Shown: positions 32,061 to 41,100 of the stretch, piece after piece
Position numbering within the stretch: the stretch's first letter is position 1
Layout of the letters: each line of letters begins with the position of its first letter
Translations under genes and position numbers: made by a program
Notes under the pieces: model-generated
Databases searched by the model: none
What the model saw: the letters and a program-made list of their open reading frames with translations, nothing else
Told to the model about the DNA's origin: nothing
From: CAVQNQ01 sp964427655
GTDB lineage: Bacteria; Acidobacteriota; Terriglobia; Bryobacterales; Bryobacteraceae
Reading direction: 5' to 3'
Length of the DNA: 43,464 bases
Assembly (NCBI GenBank): GCA_964427655.1
Contig: CAYRWE010000012.1
Span: 1-43,464 of the forward strand

Positions 32061-32510
32061 ATGAGAAACGTGCTTTTGACGCTGTTGCTTTCGGCTGCCG
32101 CACAGCCGCTACTGGCTCAGGGCGCCCCTACACAGGGCGGGGCCGGACAGCCCTACGCCGTGGAATATTACTACAAAGTCCAGTGGGGCCGTCAGCAGGA
32201 ATTCCGCCAGCTCTTTCTGAAGAACCACTACCCTTTGCTTCTGAAGGAAGCCGAAAGTGGACGCATCCTCTCGGTGAAAATCGAAGAGCCGGCCAACCAC
32301 ATGACCGAGGATTCGCGCTGGGACTATCGCGTCACCATCCGCTTCAAGGATTCGACCGTGGCCACCACCGCCAATCCCGATGAAGAGCGCCTGATCAAAC
32401 AGCTCTGGCCCGACCAGAAGACCTACGAGCGCGAGGAGCAGCGCCGCTTCGAGATCCTGCTGGCTCACTGGGATCTCCCCGTCACCGACACCACTCCAGC
32501 GAAGAAATAG
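32061..32510 (+). CDS. small secreted protein of unknown function
   Basis: A 149-residue protein whose ATG follows GGAGG at 32052-32056. The signal peptide is MRNVLLTLLLSAAAQPLLAQ. The mature part begins GAPTQGGAGQPYAVEYYYKV and continues with WGRQQEFRQLFLKNHYPLLL, a dimeric alpha-beta-barrel-like pattern, but no family can be named. It has no cysteines. It is divergent from the S53 peptidase and 96 nt before pgk. A longer frame from 31920 is rejected because the signal peptide and ribosome binding site fix the start. Confidence 0.75.
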   Translation: MRNVLLTLLLSAAAQPLLAQGAPTQGGAGQPYAVEYYYKVQWGRQQEFRQLFLKNHYPLLLKEAESGRILSVKIEEPANHMTEDSRWDYRVTIRFKDSTVATTANPDEERLIKQLWPDQKTYEREEQRRFEILLAHWDLPVTDTTPAKK

Positions 32511-32574
32511 TCCGGCGGCTTAAGGCAGCTCGGGGGCGGCATTCTCCCGGTTCGGCGCGCCTTTCGGCGTGTTA

Positions 32575-32601
32575 CTCTCAGACTTAAACCAATACTGAGA
32601 G
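32575..32601 (+). promoter_or_regulatory. inverted repeat overlapping the pgk ribosome binding site
   Basis: CTCTCAG (32575-32581) and CTGAGAG (32595-32601) are exact complements around a 13-nt AT-rich loop. The right arm contains GAGAG, the only ribosome-binding-like sequence before the ATG at 32607. In RNA it could hide that site; in DNA it could be an operator. No T tract follows, so it is not a terminator. Confidence 0.45.
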
Positions 32602-32606
32602 CCGAC

Positions 32607-33785
32607 ATGTCCTATCTATCGATTCGCGATCTCGATCTCAACGGAAAACGGGTTTTCATCCGCGTGGATTTCAACGTGCCGATGCAGAAGAACGAGCAAG
32701 GCGCGATGGAAATCACCAGCGATAAGCGCATCAAAGCGTCGCTGCCGACCATTCAGTACGCCCTCGAGCACGGGGCCGGTGTCATCCTGGCCTCCCACCT
32801 CGGTCGTCCCAAAGGCAAGCCGAATCCGGAGATGAGCCTGAGGCCGGCCGCCAAGCGGCTGGAGGAGTTGCTAGGCCGCCCGGTGAAGATGGCGCCCGAT
32901 TGCGTGGGTCCCGAAGTGGAGGCCATGAAGCCTGCTCCGGGCGAAGTGCTGCTGCTCGAGAACCTGCGCTACCACGCCGAGGAAGAGAAGAACGATCCGG
33001 CGTTTGCCCAGAAGCTGGCGTCTCTGTGCGACGTTTACGTCAACGACGCCTTCGGCTCGGCGCACCGCGCACACGCCTCCACCGAGGGCATGATCAAGTT
33101 CGTGAAGACGGCCGCCGCGGGCCTGCTCATGGAGCAGGAACTGAAGTACCTGGGGATGGCCACCACCAATCCGGCCCGTCCCTGCGTGGCGATTCTAGGC
33201 GGCGCCAAGGTGTCCGACAAGATCGAGGTCATCGAGAATCTCGGCAAGATCGTGGACAAGCTGCTGATCGGCGGCGCCATGGCCTACACGTTCCTCAAGG
33301 CGCAGGGCTTGCCCACGGGCAAGTCGCTGGTCGAAGAAGACAAAGTCGAATTGGCGAAGAAGCTTCTGGACGAGATGGGCGCCAAGCTCATGCTGCCGGT
33401 GGATCACGTGGTGGTATCGGATATCGCGGCCGGCGCGGCGAACGAAGCCGTCACCACGATTCCCGAGGGCAAAATCGCCGTGGACATCGGCCCGAAGACC
33501 ATCGAGGAGTACGCCAAGGTCATCGCCGGCGCCAAGACGGTCATCTGGAATGGACCGATGGGCATCTTCGAGAAGCCGCCCTTCGACAAAGGCACCGTAG
33601 CGCTGGCCAAGGCTGTAGCCGGCTCGGGCGCCATTTCGGTAGTCGGCGGAGGCGATTCCGAGAAGGCCATCAAAGCCGCGGGCGTCACCAGCAAGATCTC
33701 GCACGTTTCGACCGGCGGCGGCGCGTCGCTGGAATTTCTGGCGGGCATCCAGCTTCCCGGCGTAGCGGCTCTGGCGACGAAGTAG
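32607..33785 (+). CDS. pgk: phosphoglycerate kinase
   Basis: Pgk makes ATP and 3-phosphoglycerate from 1,3-bisphosphoglycerate in glycolysis. The 392-residue product has the family signature KRVFIRVDFNVPM near residue 14, the basic patch LASHLGRPKGKPNPEMSL, the LLLENLRYHAEEEKNDPAFA segment, AILGGAKVSDKIEVIENLGK, and the nucleotide-binding end VVGGGDSEKAIKAAG with HVSTGGGASLEFL. Length and all motifs are normal. gap is not adjacent here, so pgk stands alone between a secreted protein gene and a patch of unknown genes. Confidence 0.97.
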   Translation: MSYLSIRDLDLNGKRVFIRVDFNVPMQKNEQGAMEITSDKRIKASLPTIQYALEHGAGVILASHLGRPKGKPNPEMSLRPAAKRLEELLGRPVKMAPDCVGPEVEAMKPAPGEVLLLENLRYHAEEEKNDPAFAQKLASLCDVYVNDAFGSAHRAHASTEGMIKFVKTAAAGLLMEQELKYLGMATTNPARPCVAILGGAKVSDKIEVIENLGKIVDKLLIGGAMAYTFLKAQGLPTGKSLVEEDKVELAKKLLDEMGAKLMLPVDHVVVSDIAAGAANEAVTTIPEGKIAVDIGPKTIEEYAKVIAGAKTVIWNGPMGIFEKPPFDKGTVALAKAVAGSGAISVVGGGDSEKAIKAAGVTSKISHVSTGGGASLEFLAGIQLPGVAALATK

Positions 33786-33844
33786 GCTGGAGGAATGCCC
33801 GTTTGCCTTTAGAGAGACCCTTCAGGCTGGCAGCCAAAGAAGAG

Positions 33845-34087
33845 ATGACACAGGAAGAGATCAAGGAAATAGCGCGCTCTATACACGAGATCAAGCTCAA
33901 GCTGCTTGGCAGACCCGATCCTCAGACTGAGATATGGGCGAATCAGACCGAGGAACTCATTGGTGAAATAAGGCGACTCCGTGACCTCGTTCGGCAAGCA
34001 GCAAGCTACCTCAAGGAGGATGATCCACAAGCAGCTGAACGATTGGAGGCACAGATCGACTGGGCGCCCACAACGCCTGGATACTAG
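33845..34087 (+). CDS. hypothetical protein, 80 residues, helical and charged
   Basis: A small frame starting MTQEEIKEIARSIHEIKLKL, followed by TEELIGEIRRLRDLVRQAAS, mostly amphipathic helix with coiled-coil character. I do not recognise it. The ribosome binding site is weak (AAGAAGAG just before ATG). Codon use and base composition are unlike pgk upstream and like the next gene. It could be a real small gene of the low-GC patch; the frame is also open far upstream through pgk, so only the terminal 80 codons are proposed. Confidence 0.5.
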   Translation: MTQEEIKEIARSIHEIKLKLLGRPDPQTEIWANQTEELIGEIRRLRDLVRQAASYLKEDDPQAAERLEAQIDWAPTTPGY

Positions 34088-34208
34088 GGCGCTGTCGCCG
34101 GTTTGCCGTTGGTGATCCAGCTCTTGGCTGATACGGGTGTTCACCCTATTTGTAAGGTATGGTAGGCTGATTTCTCTGGGGCCACTGATCCTTACGGCGG
34201 GATACACG

Positions 34209-34973
34209 ATGGCAACCTCGGCTTCGCTTCCAATTGGCAAGTACATGTTGGACATGGGGATTGGCGGTCTTACAGGTCTGACTGAGTTCTCTTCGGCTGA
34301 GTATGCGATCTACGGGCGGCAGTTCGATGCCGAGAAGAACTACAACGCGCCCGGCGCGTATTTCTTGGACCGACCTTGGAAGGTGGCCCTTGGAACAGTC
34401 AGGGGCAAGGTCTACAAGATCGCTCTTTATTTTGAGTCCGAGAACCTTCAAAGTGCGCTTCACGTCGCCACGGATGTCATGCAGTTTTGTCGGAAGCAAC
34501 TCGGCCAACCCTCCAAGCAGCAGGGCCTAGTGTCCATGTGGGATGCGCCTGATGGGAACGTGGTGCTACAACTCGCCAAAGTTGGCAGCGTGTATGTGGT
34601 GAACGTGTTTGAGACATCAGAGTCGGTTAGGAGTTTCGTGCCAGTATCAAACAGTCACACTGCGGAATGGCGTGCCGTGCCCATTGAGATCGCCTATTGG
34701 CATCCAGTCAACAAAGGCTTCTCGCGCGGTAATGCCAAGTTCATGTGCTCGGAATGCGGATCGCAGTATCTGCTGCCGGTTTGTCCCGATTGTGGATGTG
34801 AGAGCAGCCAATTAGGAACGTCTATGGGGCTACCGGGCGTGTTCTGTGAACGGTGTGGGAAGGGCGGTATTTCGTGGACGTGCCCTAATTGCAGCACCGC
34901 ACACAAGGCAATGCTTGTCTTCTACTACGACATTACGGCAGTCAAGGTGAGGAAAAGGCGCTTTTGGGAGTAG
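34209..34973 (+). CDS. hypothetical protein with C-terminal double zinc ribbon
   Basis: A 254-residue protein not recognised as a whole. The N-terminal 160 residues (MATSASLPIGKYMLDMGIGG ...) have mixed alpha/beta patterns, with no signal peptide or membrane span. The C-terminal part carries four CxxC knuckles: C180/C183, C192/C195 (plus C197), C213/C216 and C225/C228, enough for two zinc ribbons. The base composition is lower in GC than the flanking genes. An upstream start at 34137 is possible but lacks a ribosome binding site; the ATG at 34209 is favoured. Confidence 0.65.
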   Translation: MATSASLPIGKYMLDMGIGGLTGLTEFSSAEYAIYGRQFDAEKNYNAPGAYFLDRPWKVALGTVRGKVYKIALYFESENLQSALHVATDVMQFCRKQLGQPSKQQGLVSMWDAPDGNVVLQLAKVGSVYVVNVFETSESVRSFVPVSNSHTAEWRAVPIEIAYWHPVNKGFSRGNAKFMCSECGSQYLLPVCPDCGCESSQLGTSMGLPGVFCERCGKGGISWTCPNCSTAHKAMLVFYYDITAVKVRKRRFWE

Positions 34974-34995
34974 TAACCGCCTCTGGCGTGCTCCT

Positions 34996-35289
34996 TTATT
35001 CTGAGACTGCAGCGCCGAATCCAACCTGAGGCTTGACCCGCTCACCCCATATCCCGATAGCAACAATTTCGGGCCATGGAACAAGGAGCCTTAGCTCACG
35101 GTCACCTGTAAAGTTGCCTTGGAGCGTGACCCAAATGCCGTATGGATCGGACGCCTCCTCAAGCGTTGCCTCGAACATGTTGGGATTGCTGTGTTGTGGA
35201 GGCGTCAATATGGTCGAGTGGCACATTGCCTCATACCACTCACGCTTCACGATCACAGTGATCGGTTGGCCGGTTTGGCTTTGTAACAT
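34996..35289 (-). CDS. hypothetical protein, 97 residues
   Basis: A minus-strand frame starting MLQSQTGQPITVIVKREWYE, with GAAGAGA about 6 nt upstream of the ATG. The second half (NMFEATLEEASDPYGIWVTL, then LRLLVPWPEIVAIGIWGERV) reads as a run of beta strands. No cysteine pair beyond one Cys, no signal peptide, no family recognised. It converges with the zinc-ribbon gene 22 nt away and belongs to the same lower-GC patch. Confidence 0.55.
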   Translation of the reverse strand: MLQSQTGQPITVIVKREWYEAMCHSTILTPPQHSNPNMFEATLEEASDPYGIWVTLQGNFTGDRELRLLVPWPEIVAIGIWGERVKPQVGFGAAVSE

Positions 35290-35378
35290 TTGTGTTCTCT
35301 TCGTGGCGTCACCATAACATACCGGGCCTTATTGTCCAGATCGCAAAGGCCACATCCGGTCCACGTGGAGCATTTGAT

Positions 35379-35759
35379 CTACGAAACACCGCTACCGCCC
35401 GAACCGCTCAATTTCGTACTAAATCCGGGCAAGCCGGTCGCCGGGTTAAGGTGGGGGCTTACCGCGGTAAAGTCAAGGGTCGTGCCGGACGTCATGGTGA
35501 AGCGGTATGGGGCCCTACGGCTGTCCTCGTTGAAGTAGAGTTGGTGCGAGTAACCGCCATCTGTGCGTTCCGTGCGAAGCAGGTATTCGAAAATGGGGTT
35601 GTCGAAGGGCGCGAAGGCGCCAGTCAATTGGAGCGGCATCTCGTTCGGGTCCAGCTTATCAACATGCAGCTCGACTTCCGCCGAAAACGAGTCCGACTGG
35701 TCCGGCTGTACGCCCTTTAGCTTGACAGCCACTGCCGTTCGAATAGTACACCTTGTCAT
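35379..35759 (-). CDS. hypothetical protein, about 126 residues
   Basis: ATG 35759 is preferred because GAGGGG lies 8 nt upstream; the frame opens at 35789 as well. The product begins MTRCTIRTAVAVKLKGVQPD and has alternating strand patterns (SFSAEVELHVDKLDPNEMPL, LQLTGAFAPFDNPIFEYLLR), ending in a Gly/Ser-rich tail. No known domain is recognised. It is oriented with the 97-residue gene downstream (89 nt apart). Confidence 0.5.
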   Translation of the reverse strand: MTRCTIRTAVAVKLKGVQPDQSDSFSAEVELHVDKLDPNEMPLQLTGAFAPFDNPIFEYLLRTERTDGGYSHQLYFNEDSRRAPYRFTMTSGTTLDFTAVSPHLNPATGLPGFSTKLSGSGGSGVS

Positions 35760-35796
35760 CTCGGAGTCCCCTCGCCTTTCGCTAGGCATGGCCCCA

Positions 35797-36042
35797 TTAT
35801 AGGTCCGATCCTGCTGCGTTGGCCCCGCTTTTTGGTACGCATTTCATCGGGAGCGCATAAGATTGCAGGATGGCGTTTGGACCGCAGGTCTCGCCCAGGC
35901 AGCAGTGTCTGCAACAGTGAGGGGCGTGCTCCCCGTTCTGCATTACCGTCAGCGGATTCTGCAACTCCGCCGCGATCTTGTCGTACTTAGCGAAGCAGTC
36001 CTCCGCGCGGGCGCGTGCCTGCGGAAGGAGGCTGTGACAAGT
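35797..36042 (-). pseudogene. fragment related to the C-terminus of the gene cut by the right window edge
   Basis: The minus-strand frame, open between two stops, contains ARAEDCFAKYDKIAAEL, which parallels ARAEAWFAKYDKMPADL encoded at about 43400-43445. DNA identity is high over about 41 bases (around 35970-36012). No start codon precedes the conserved part in this frame, and the remainder is an unusual Cys-rich run (HCCRHCCLGETCG). It therefore looks like a decayed remnant, not a working gene, though a Cys-rich small protein from the inner ATG cannot be excluded. Confidence 0.45.
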
Positions 36043-36052
36043 TCAGCACAGC

Positions 36053-38161
36053 TTACGGCAGCACCATAATCGACGTCTGCCAGAACGCGGCTTTCTTTGC
36101 CGTGGGGTTGAGCACGGTTACCTGGCAGGTGTATTCGCCGGCCGGCAGCTTGGCCAGAGAGAGACTGAATTTGAGCGGAATCGTCTTCAAGCGATTGCTC
36201 AGACCTTCCGCAACTTGCATGGGCGCGGTTTCGAAGGCTTTGGCCGAGCCGCGGTAAAAGGTCACAAAAGCGACTAGCGGCTGGACGGTCTCCGAACCCT
36301 GCTCATAGGCCTGAAGATAGACGTATAAGTCGCTGCCGTGGCGGAATACCCGCGTCACGCTGGGAACTAACTTCTGGCCTTCCTGAACGAGCGGGTTCAC
36401 GGCTTCGGCCTGGTTCTTGTCGCTGGCGCGATACAACGCCTCTTTCAGATCGACACGCTGGCTGCTCAAGACCACCGAGCTGATTGGAATCCGCAGCTCT
36501 TCTTTGTTCAGGTTCGGAATAACGAACGCGCCTTCGTAAGTCCCGATGCGGCCCGTTTCGGCGTCGCGGGCCAGGAACTTGATCTTGTATTTGCCGGGAA
36601 GCAGCGTGAATCCGGTGTCGTATTCGATGGGGCGCGTGGCTAGCTCCGCGGCCGTGGCGTCGCTCAGCTTGATATCCACCTTGTCGCGCACATTGGACAC
36701 CGTGGTGCCGAAATCGTCCTTCACTTCGCCGATGAAATCGAGCAGCGTGCGTTCCGCGCCGCCTCTCTTGGCCAGCGCCAGTTCGCGCCCGGGTATCTTG
36801 ACCACCAGCGGTACGAAATACTCGGCGCGGTTCAACTGGAAGTAGTCGATCTCCATGGCAATCGTCAGTTCGGTCACCGGATCCGGCAGCATGAGAGCGT
36901 CTTCGAGCTGGCGCTCTTTCTCGGCCGTCGTGAACTTACCGAACTGCTTGCCGGCAAAGTAACCCTGGCGATAATCCAGGCTGGCGGATAACCCGCCATT
37001 GAGGGCGATCTTGACGCGCCGGAACTTACCGTCCAGGGTGGCATTACTGGTGTAATAACCGATCACGTAGTAACTGGAAATGGATTGCTGCGCCTGTGCG
37101 ATGCCGCGGGTCAGATCGTTGTAATCGAGCAGCGCTTTTCCGCCCGTGTCGGCGGCCAGCGCCCAGAGAGTGTCCTGCGAGCGCTGGAAATTGGACATCA
37201 GGGCCCCGGCCGAGGCGCCAGTGTACATGGCGATTCCGCCGGGCGATCCCTTGCTGGCGTCGCCCATAGGTGCCTGCGCGACCAGGCCGCGGGCGTCGAT
37301 GGGCCATAGCGTCACGCCGGCGCGGATGGCGGTGTTGATAGTGGCATGCAGTTGTGCCTGGTTATCGACGCCGTTCAGGCGCAGGCCGCTGGCGAAGTAG
37401 AGCAGCGCCTTCTTCTCGTTGAGCTGGCCGAACATGCGTGCGGCGGTCTGCAAAGCCGATAACTGTCGGTCGGTGTTGAAGATGTTGAACTCGGTGTCGT
37501 CCTGCCCGAAGGCCGCGCCGGTATCGGAAGAGCTGGCGTCATTGGTGGTGTCGGCGTCCTGGTCTTCGCCCACGATCAGGGTTTCGATGATGCTCAGCAG
37601 CCGGTCGCGGTCACTGGTGAAATCCTGCAAGACCTGGACCGCGCCGCCCTGATATTGCAGCAGAGCCATCAGATCCGCGGACGTCATCTGCGTCCGAATG
37701 AATTTTCGCGCGGCGTCGAAGGCGCGCAGTTGATCGGCCTCCGGCATGGCGCTCAGGTCGAAGTAGAGGGCCAGCAGACGGCGGTCGCGGTAGCGCACGC
37801 TTCCCAGGGTTTCGGGTGCGATCTGCGCGTTGGGCAGTTTCGGCAAGGCCGCGACCCCGGCCGCTGGCTGCGCGGGCGCGGGCGGCAGCGGCGCATCCGG
37901 CAGCTTCTGAAATTCGAAGACGCGGATTTCCTGCGGGGCGCCATCTTCGGTGACGGTGAAATCCTTCGCCGTGAGGCCTTCCACGGGCCGGCCGTCCTTA
38001 CCCTTGACGGCCACCGTTTCGACCACCAACTGAGTGCTGCTCTGGAACGTGGACGCCGCGGGCGCGTTGCCCCGCGTGTTCTCGCCGGTTTGTTGGGCGG
38101 CGGCGTGAAACGCGAGGGCCGCGAGGCAGAAAGGAAGAAAGTTCGCGAGGATTGGCCGCAT
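36053..38161 (-). CDS. VWFA-related domain protein (TIGR03436-type, Acidobacteria)
   Basis: A secreted 702-residue protein. The signal peptide is MRPILANFLPFCLAALAFHA. Next come QLVVETVAVKGKDGRPVEGL and TAKDFTVTEDGAPQEIRVFE, the hallmark opening of the acidobacterial VWFA-related family, then a Pro/Ala linker and a von Willebrand A-like domain at about 126-330 (LLALYFDLSAMPEADQ). The metal site is degenerate: DxSxS reads D135-L-S137-A-M139. The last 300 residues are beta-rich and unassigned. The start ATG lies 2 nt after the stop of the TonB-type receptor, so the two are coupled. Function unknown; such proteins are thought to act in surface adhesion or secretion. Confidence 0.85.
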   Translation of the reverse strand: MRPILANFLPFCLAALAFHAAAQQTGENTRGNAPAASTFQSSTQLVVETVAVKGKDGRPVEGLTAKDFTVTEDGAPQEIRVFEFQKLPDAPLPPAPAQPAAGVAALPKLPNAQIAPETLGSVRYRDRRLLALYFDLSAMPEADQLRAFDAARKFIRTQMTSADLMALLQYQGGAVQVLQDFTSDRDRLLSIIETLIVGEDQDADTTNDASSSDTGAAFGQDDTEFNIFNTDRQLSALQTAARMFGQLNEKKALLYFASGLRLNGVDNQAQLHATINTAIRAGVTLWPIDARGLVAQAPMGDASKGSPGGIAMYTGASAGALMSNFQRSQDTLWALAADTGGKALLDYNDLTRGIAQAQQSISSYYVIGYYTSNATLDGKFRRVKIALNGGLSASLDYRQGYFAGKQFGKFTTAEKERQLEDALMLPDPVTELTIAMEIDYFQLNRAEYFVPLVVKIPGRELALAKRGGAERTLLDFIGEVKDDFGTTVSNVRDKVDIKLSDATAAELATRPIEYDTGFTLLPGKYKIKFLARDAETGRIGTYEGAFVIPNLNKEELRIPISSVVLSSQRVDLKEALYRASDKNQAEAVNPLVQEGQKLVPSVTRVFRHGSDLYVYLQAYEQGSETVQPLVAFVTFYRGSAKAFETAPMQVAEGLSNRLKTIPLKFSLSLAKLPAGEYTCQVTVLNPTAKKAAFWQTSIMVLP

Positions 38162-38163
38162 AA

Positions 38164-41100
38164 TCAGAACCTCAGCCGCACGGTGGTTTGCACGCTGCGC
38201 ATGGCATTCGCCGAATTCGGCAGCCCGAACTGAGCGCTCGAAACGGTGGTGTCCCAGGCCGGATAGGTGACGTGGTTGAGCGCGTTGACGGCATCGCAGC
38301 GTAGGTCCAGGCTCAAGCGGTCGCTGACCCGGAAAGTTCGGCCCAGCGATGCGTTCCAGGTGAACTGCGAGGGCCCCGTGATGGAGTTCCGTCCGGCATC
38401 GCCCCATTGGCCGGCGGCCGGCGCCACGAAGGCCGCCGGATTGAGATACGCGCCCGGAGGGGCGGAGTAGAGCGGCGCGCCAGTGTAATTGGGACGTATG
38501 CTGCCCGTTACGCCCGTGCCGCCCACGGCCGCCGGATAGACCGGAGTCAGCGACAGTCCCGTGCCGGCGGTGATCTGGCTAAGCAGCGTCCACTCTTTGA
38601 AGAGCGCGCCCTTCCAGCCGTTCACCAGCGTTCCGCCGGCGATCCCCATTCCGCTGGTGTATTGGATTTGCAGCGAAACCAGATGGCGCTGGTCGAAGTT
38701 CGAGAGGCCGCGCTCGGCGCTCAGATCGAGCCAGTTCTGCGCGACGAGCGGGGCGTTCTGCGCCGGAACGCCGGGACTGGGCGGAGTAATCGCCAGTTGG
38801 TTGCCGGAGGGAGTCACGGCCTGATTTCTCCCGCCCAGAGTGGCGTCGTCAATCGCTTTGGCGTACGTGTACTGCAGTGCGGCGGTGAAGCCGCTGTGCA
38901 GCCTGCGGCGCAATTGGAACTGGCCGGCTTCGCGCGTGGAATTGCCATTGGAGGTCAGGTAGAGGAAGCCGGAGGGGCACGCGGGGCACGGGTTCGCCGC
39001 ACCGGCGGGATAGGTGTTGGGCAGCGATTCTTGCATGCCTCTCGTTCCCTTGTTGCCCAGATAGGTCGCGAGCACGACCAGCGAGCCGGGAAGATCGTGC
39101 TGCACCGAGAGCTGCCAAAGCTGCGAGTAGCCGATCCGGAAATTGGGATCCACGGCGAAGGTGTCGCCGCTGGGAGCCGAGAAGAATCCATCCGCCAGCG
39201 TGAGTGGATGGTCGGCGCTGTTCGAGACGCTGAAGCTCTTCGAGAGCGGCGCCTGCTGAGCCATCTGCATGGCGATGGGCAGGTAGACCGAAGTGTTGTA
39301 GTAGACGCCGTAACCGCCGCGCACCACCATCGAGGAAGCCGCCAGTGGGCGCCAGGAGAAGCCCACGCGCGGCTGGATGGCGCTCCTGTCGGGCTTCACC
39401 AGCGAAGCGGGATACGATTGTCCGGTGAGCGCGCCCGTGGGGCTGGCCGCCACGACCGGAGCTTCCGCAGTGAAGCCTGGGGCGATATCCAGGTTCACCA
39501 GGCGCCCGTAGAGTTCTGTAATCGGCGACCCATATTCCCAGCGGGCTCCGGCGTTCAAAGTCAGGGAAGGAGAAATGCGCCAGTCGTCGGTGAAGTAAGC
39601 GTCATAACCGGATGCCCGCAGATATTTGTCGGCGTTTCCGAAGGCGATCGAACTGGTGTCGGGGACGCCCAACAAGAAGCCGGCGAAATCGTAACCCGCG
39701 GCGGCGCCGGTGAATCCGAAGGTGCCGCGCGGGTCCTGCTGCGATACCGGGTTGAATTCCTGCCGCCGGTAGTCGCCTCCGAAGGAGACATTGTGGCCCC
39801 TGTGGTTCCATAAGCCATCGAAGGTGACGGTGCCGGTCTGGGCGCGCGTGACCGAAGGCAAGGTGTCCGAGAGGGGCTGAATTCCGCTCGAGAAATTCAG
39901 GCTGGGCGGACCCCAGTCGGCCGCCGCCTGATCGGTGCCCGCGATCCCGGCATTCCCGGCCAAATTTTCGCGGTCGTCGAAGTAGGGTGTGGTGCGCGCG
40001 GCCCACCGGCTGAACTGGTATCCGAAAGTGCCGTAAAGGCGCGGCGTGAAACTGTGCCGCCAGTCCAGCGTGGAAGTGAGGCCCAGCGTGCTGCCGGTAT
40101 CGAGGAAGCCGAATACGCTGGGCGTCGCCGTGCGCGTGCTCTGCATCGCGAACAGGCCGAAAATCTGATTGCGGCGGTCGATAACTTCATTGACCCGCGA
40201 TTGTAGGCTGTCCTGGTGGGTGATCCCCACCAGCGGAATCTGGTAGTTGTAGCGCGTGCTGCCGTCGAAATTGGGAAGCGGATAGAAATTCAGCAACGCC
40301 TTGGCTTGGGACGAAATGGCGCTCGTGGGGATCGTGTTTCCGGGGAAAGGCTGGCGGGTCAAGGGATCGAGGACCGTCACCGGCTGGCCCTGCGCCGTGA
40401 AGACCTGCGAGAAATCGCCGTTCCGTTCCGCGGCGGTGGGCATCAGTGCCGATTGCGTGCTGGCGTTGCGGCTGCGCATCCACTGGTAGTTGAAGAAGAC
40501 GATGGGGCCGTTGCGGATGAGATGCGGAATTTTCAGTGGGCCGCCGAAGGATGCCAGGCCGGTGAAGTGGTTGTAAGCCGCGCGCGGCGTGTCCTGGCCG
40601 GTGAGAGAAAAGGGGCGGGCGTCGAGCGCCGAGTTGTCCAGCGTGAATCCCAGGTTGCCGCTGTAGAGCGAGCGCGTCCCCCGGCGGTTGTTGCCGAAAG
40701 CCTGAGACAGGGCGAAGGGCGAACTGGCGCCGTTATTGGAAGTGCCGTTGATCAGGAAGCCGTCGTTGGCGCGCTCGTTAAGCCCGCTTGAATCCTGATT
40801 GGCGGGCGCATCGCCGGGCGGCGCGGCCGCGGGGGTGGCCTTGACCTCGGCGCGCTGGAAAGGAGTGTTGGTATTGGTCGGCGCGGGCGCGGCTCCCTTG
40901 GCGGCGCGCGATTTCGGCGGCGGCGCGGTATCCGCGACGGGTGCCGGCGGCCCCGCCTGGGCGGGGGCGGCAATGGCCTTCATGGCGGCGGGGGATAGCA
41001 TTTCGAGGTCCCACCGGGCCGTAGGAGCACCGGGCTTGATCGCGACCTCCTCGTCCTTAGGCGCGAAGCCCAGCATCTCAATGTGAAACTTCCAGGTTCC

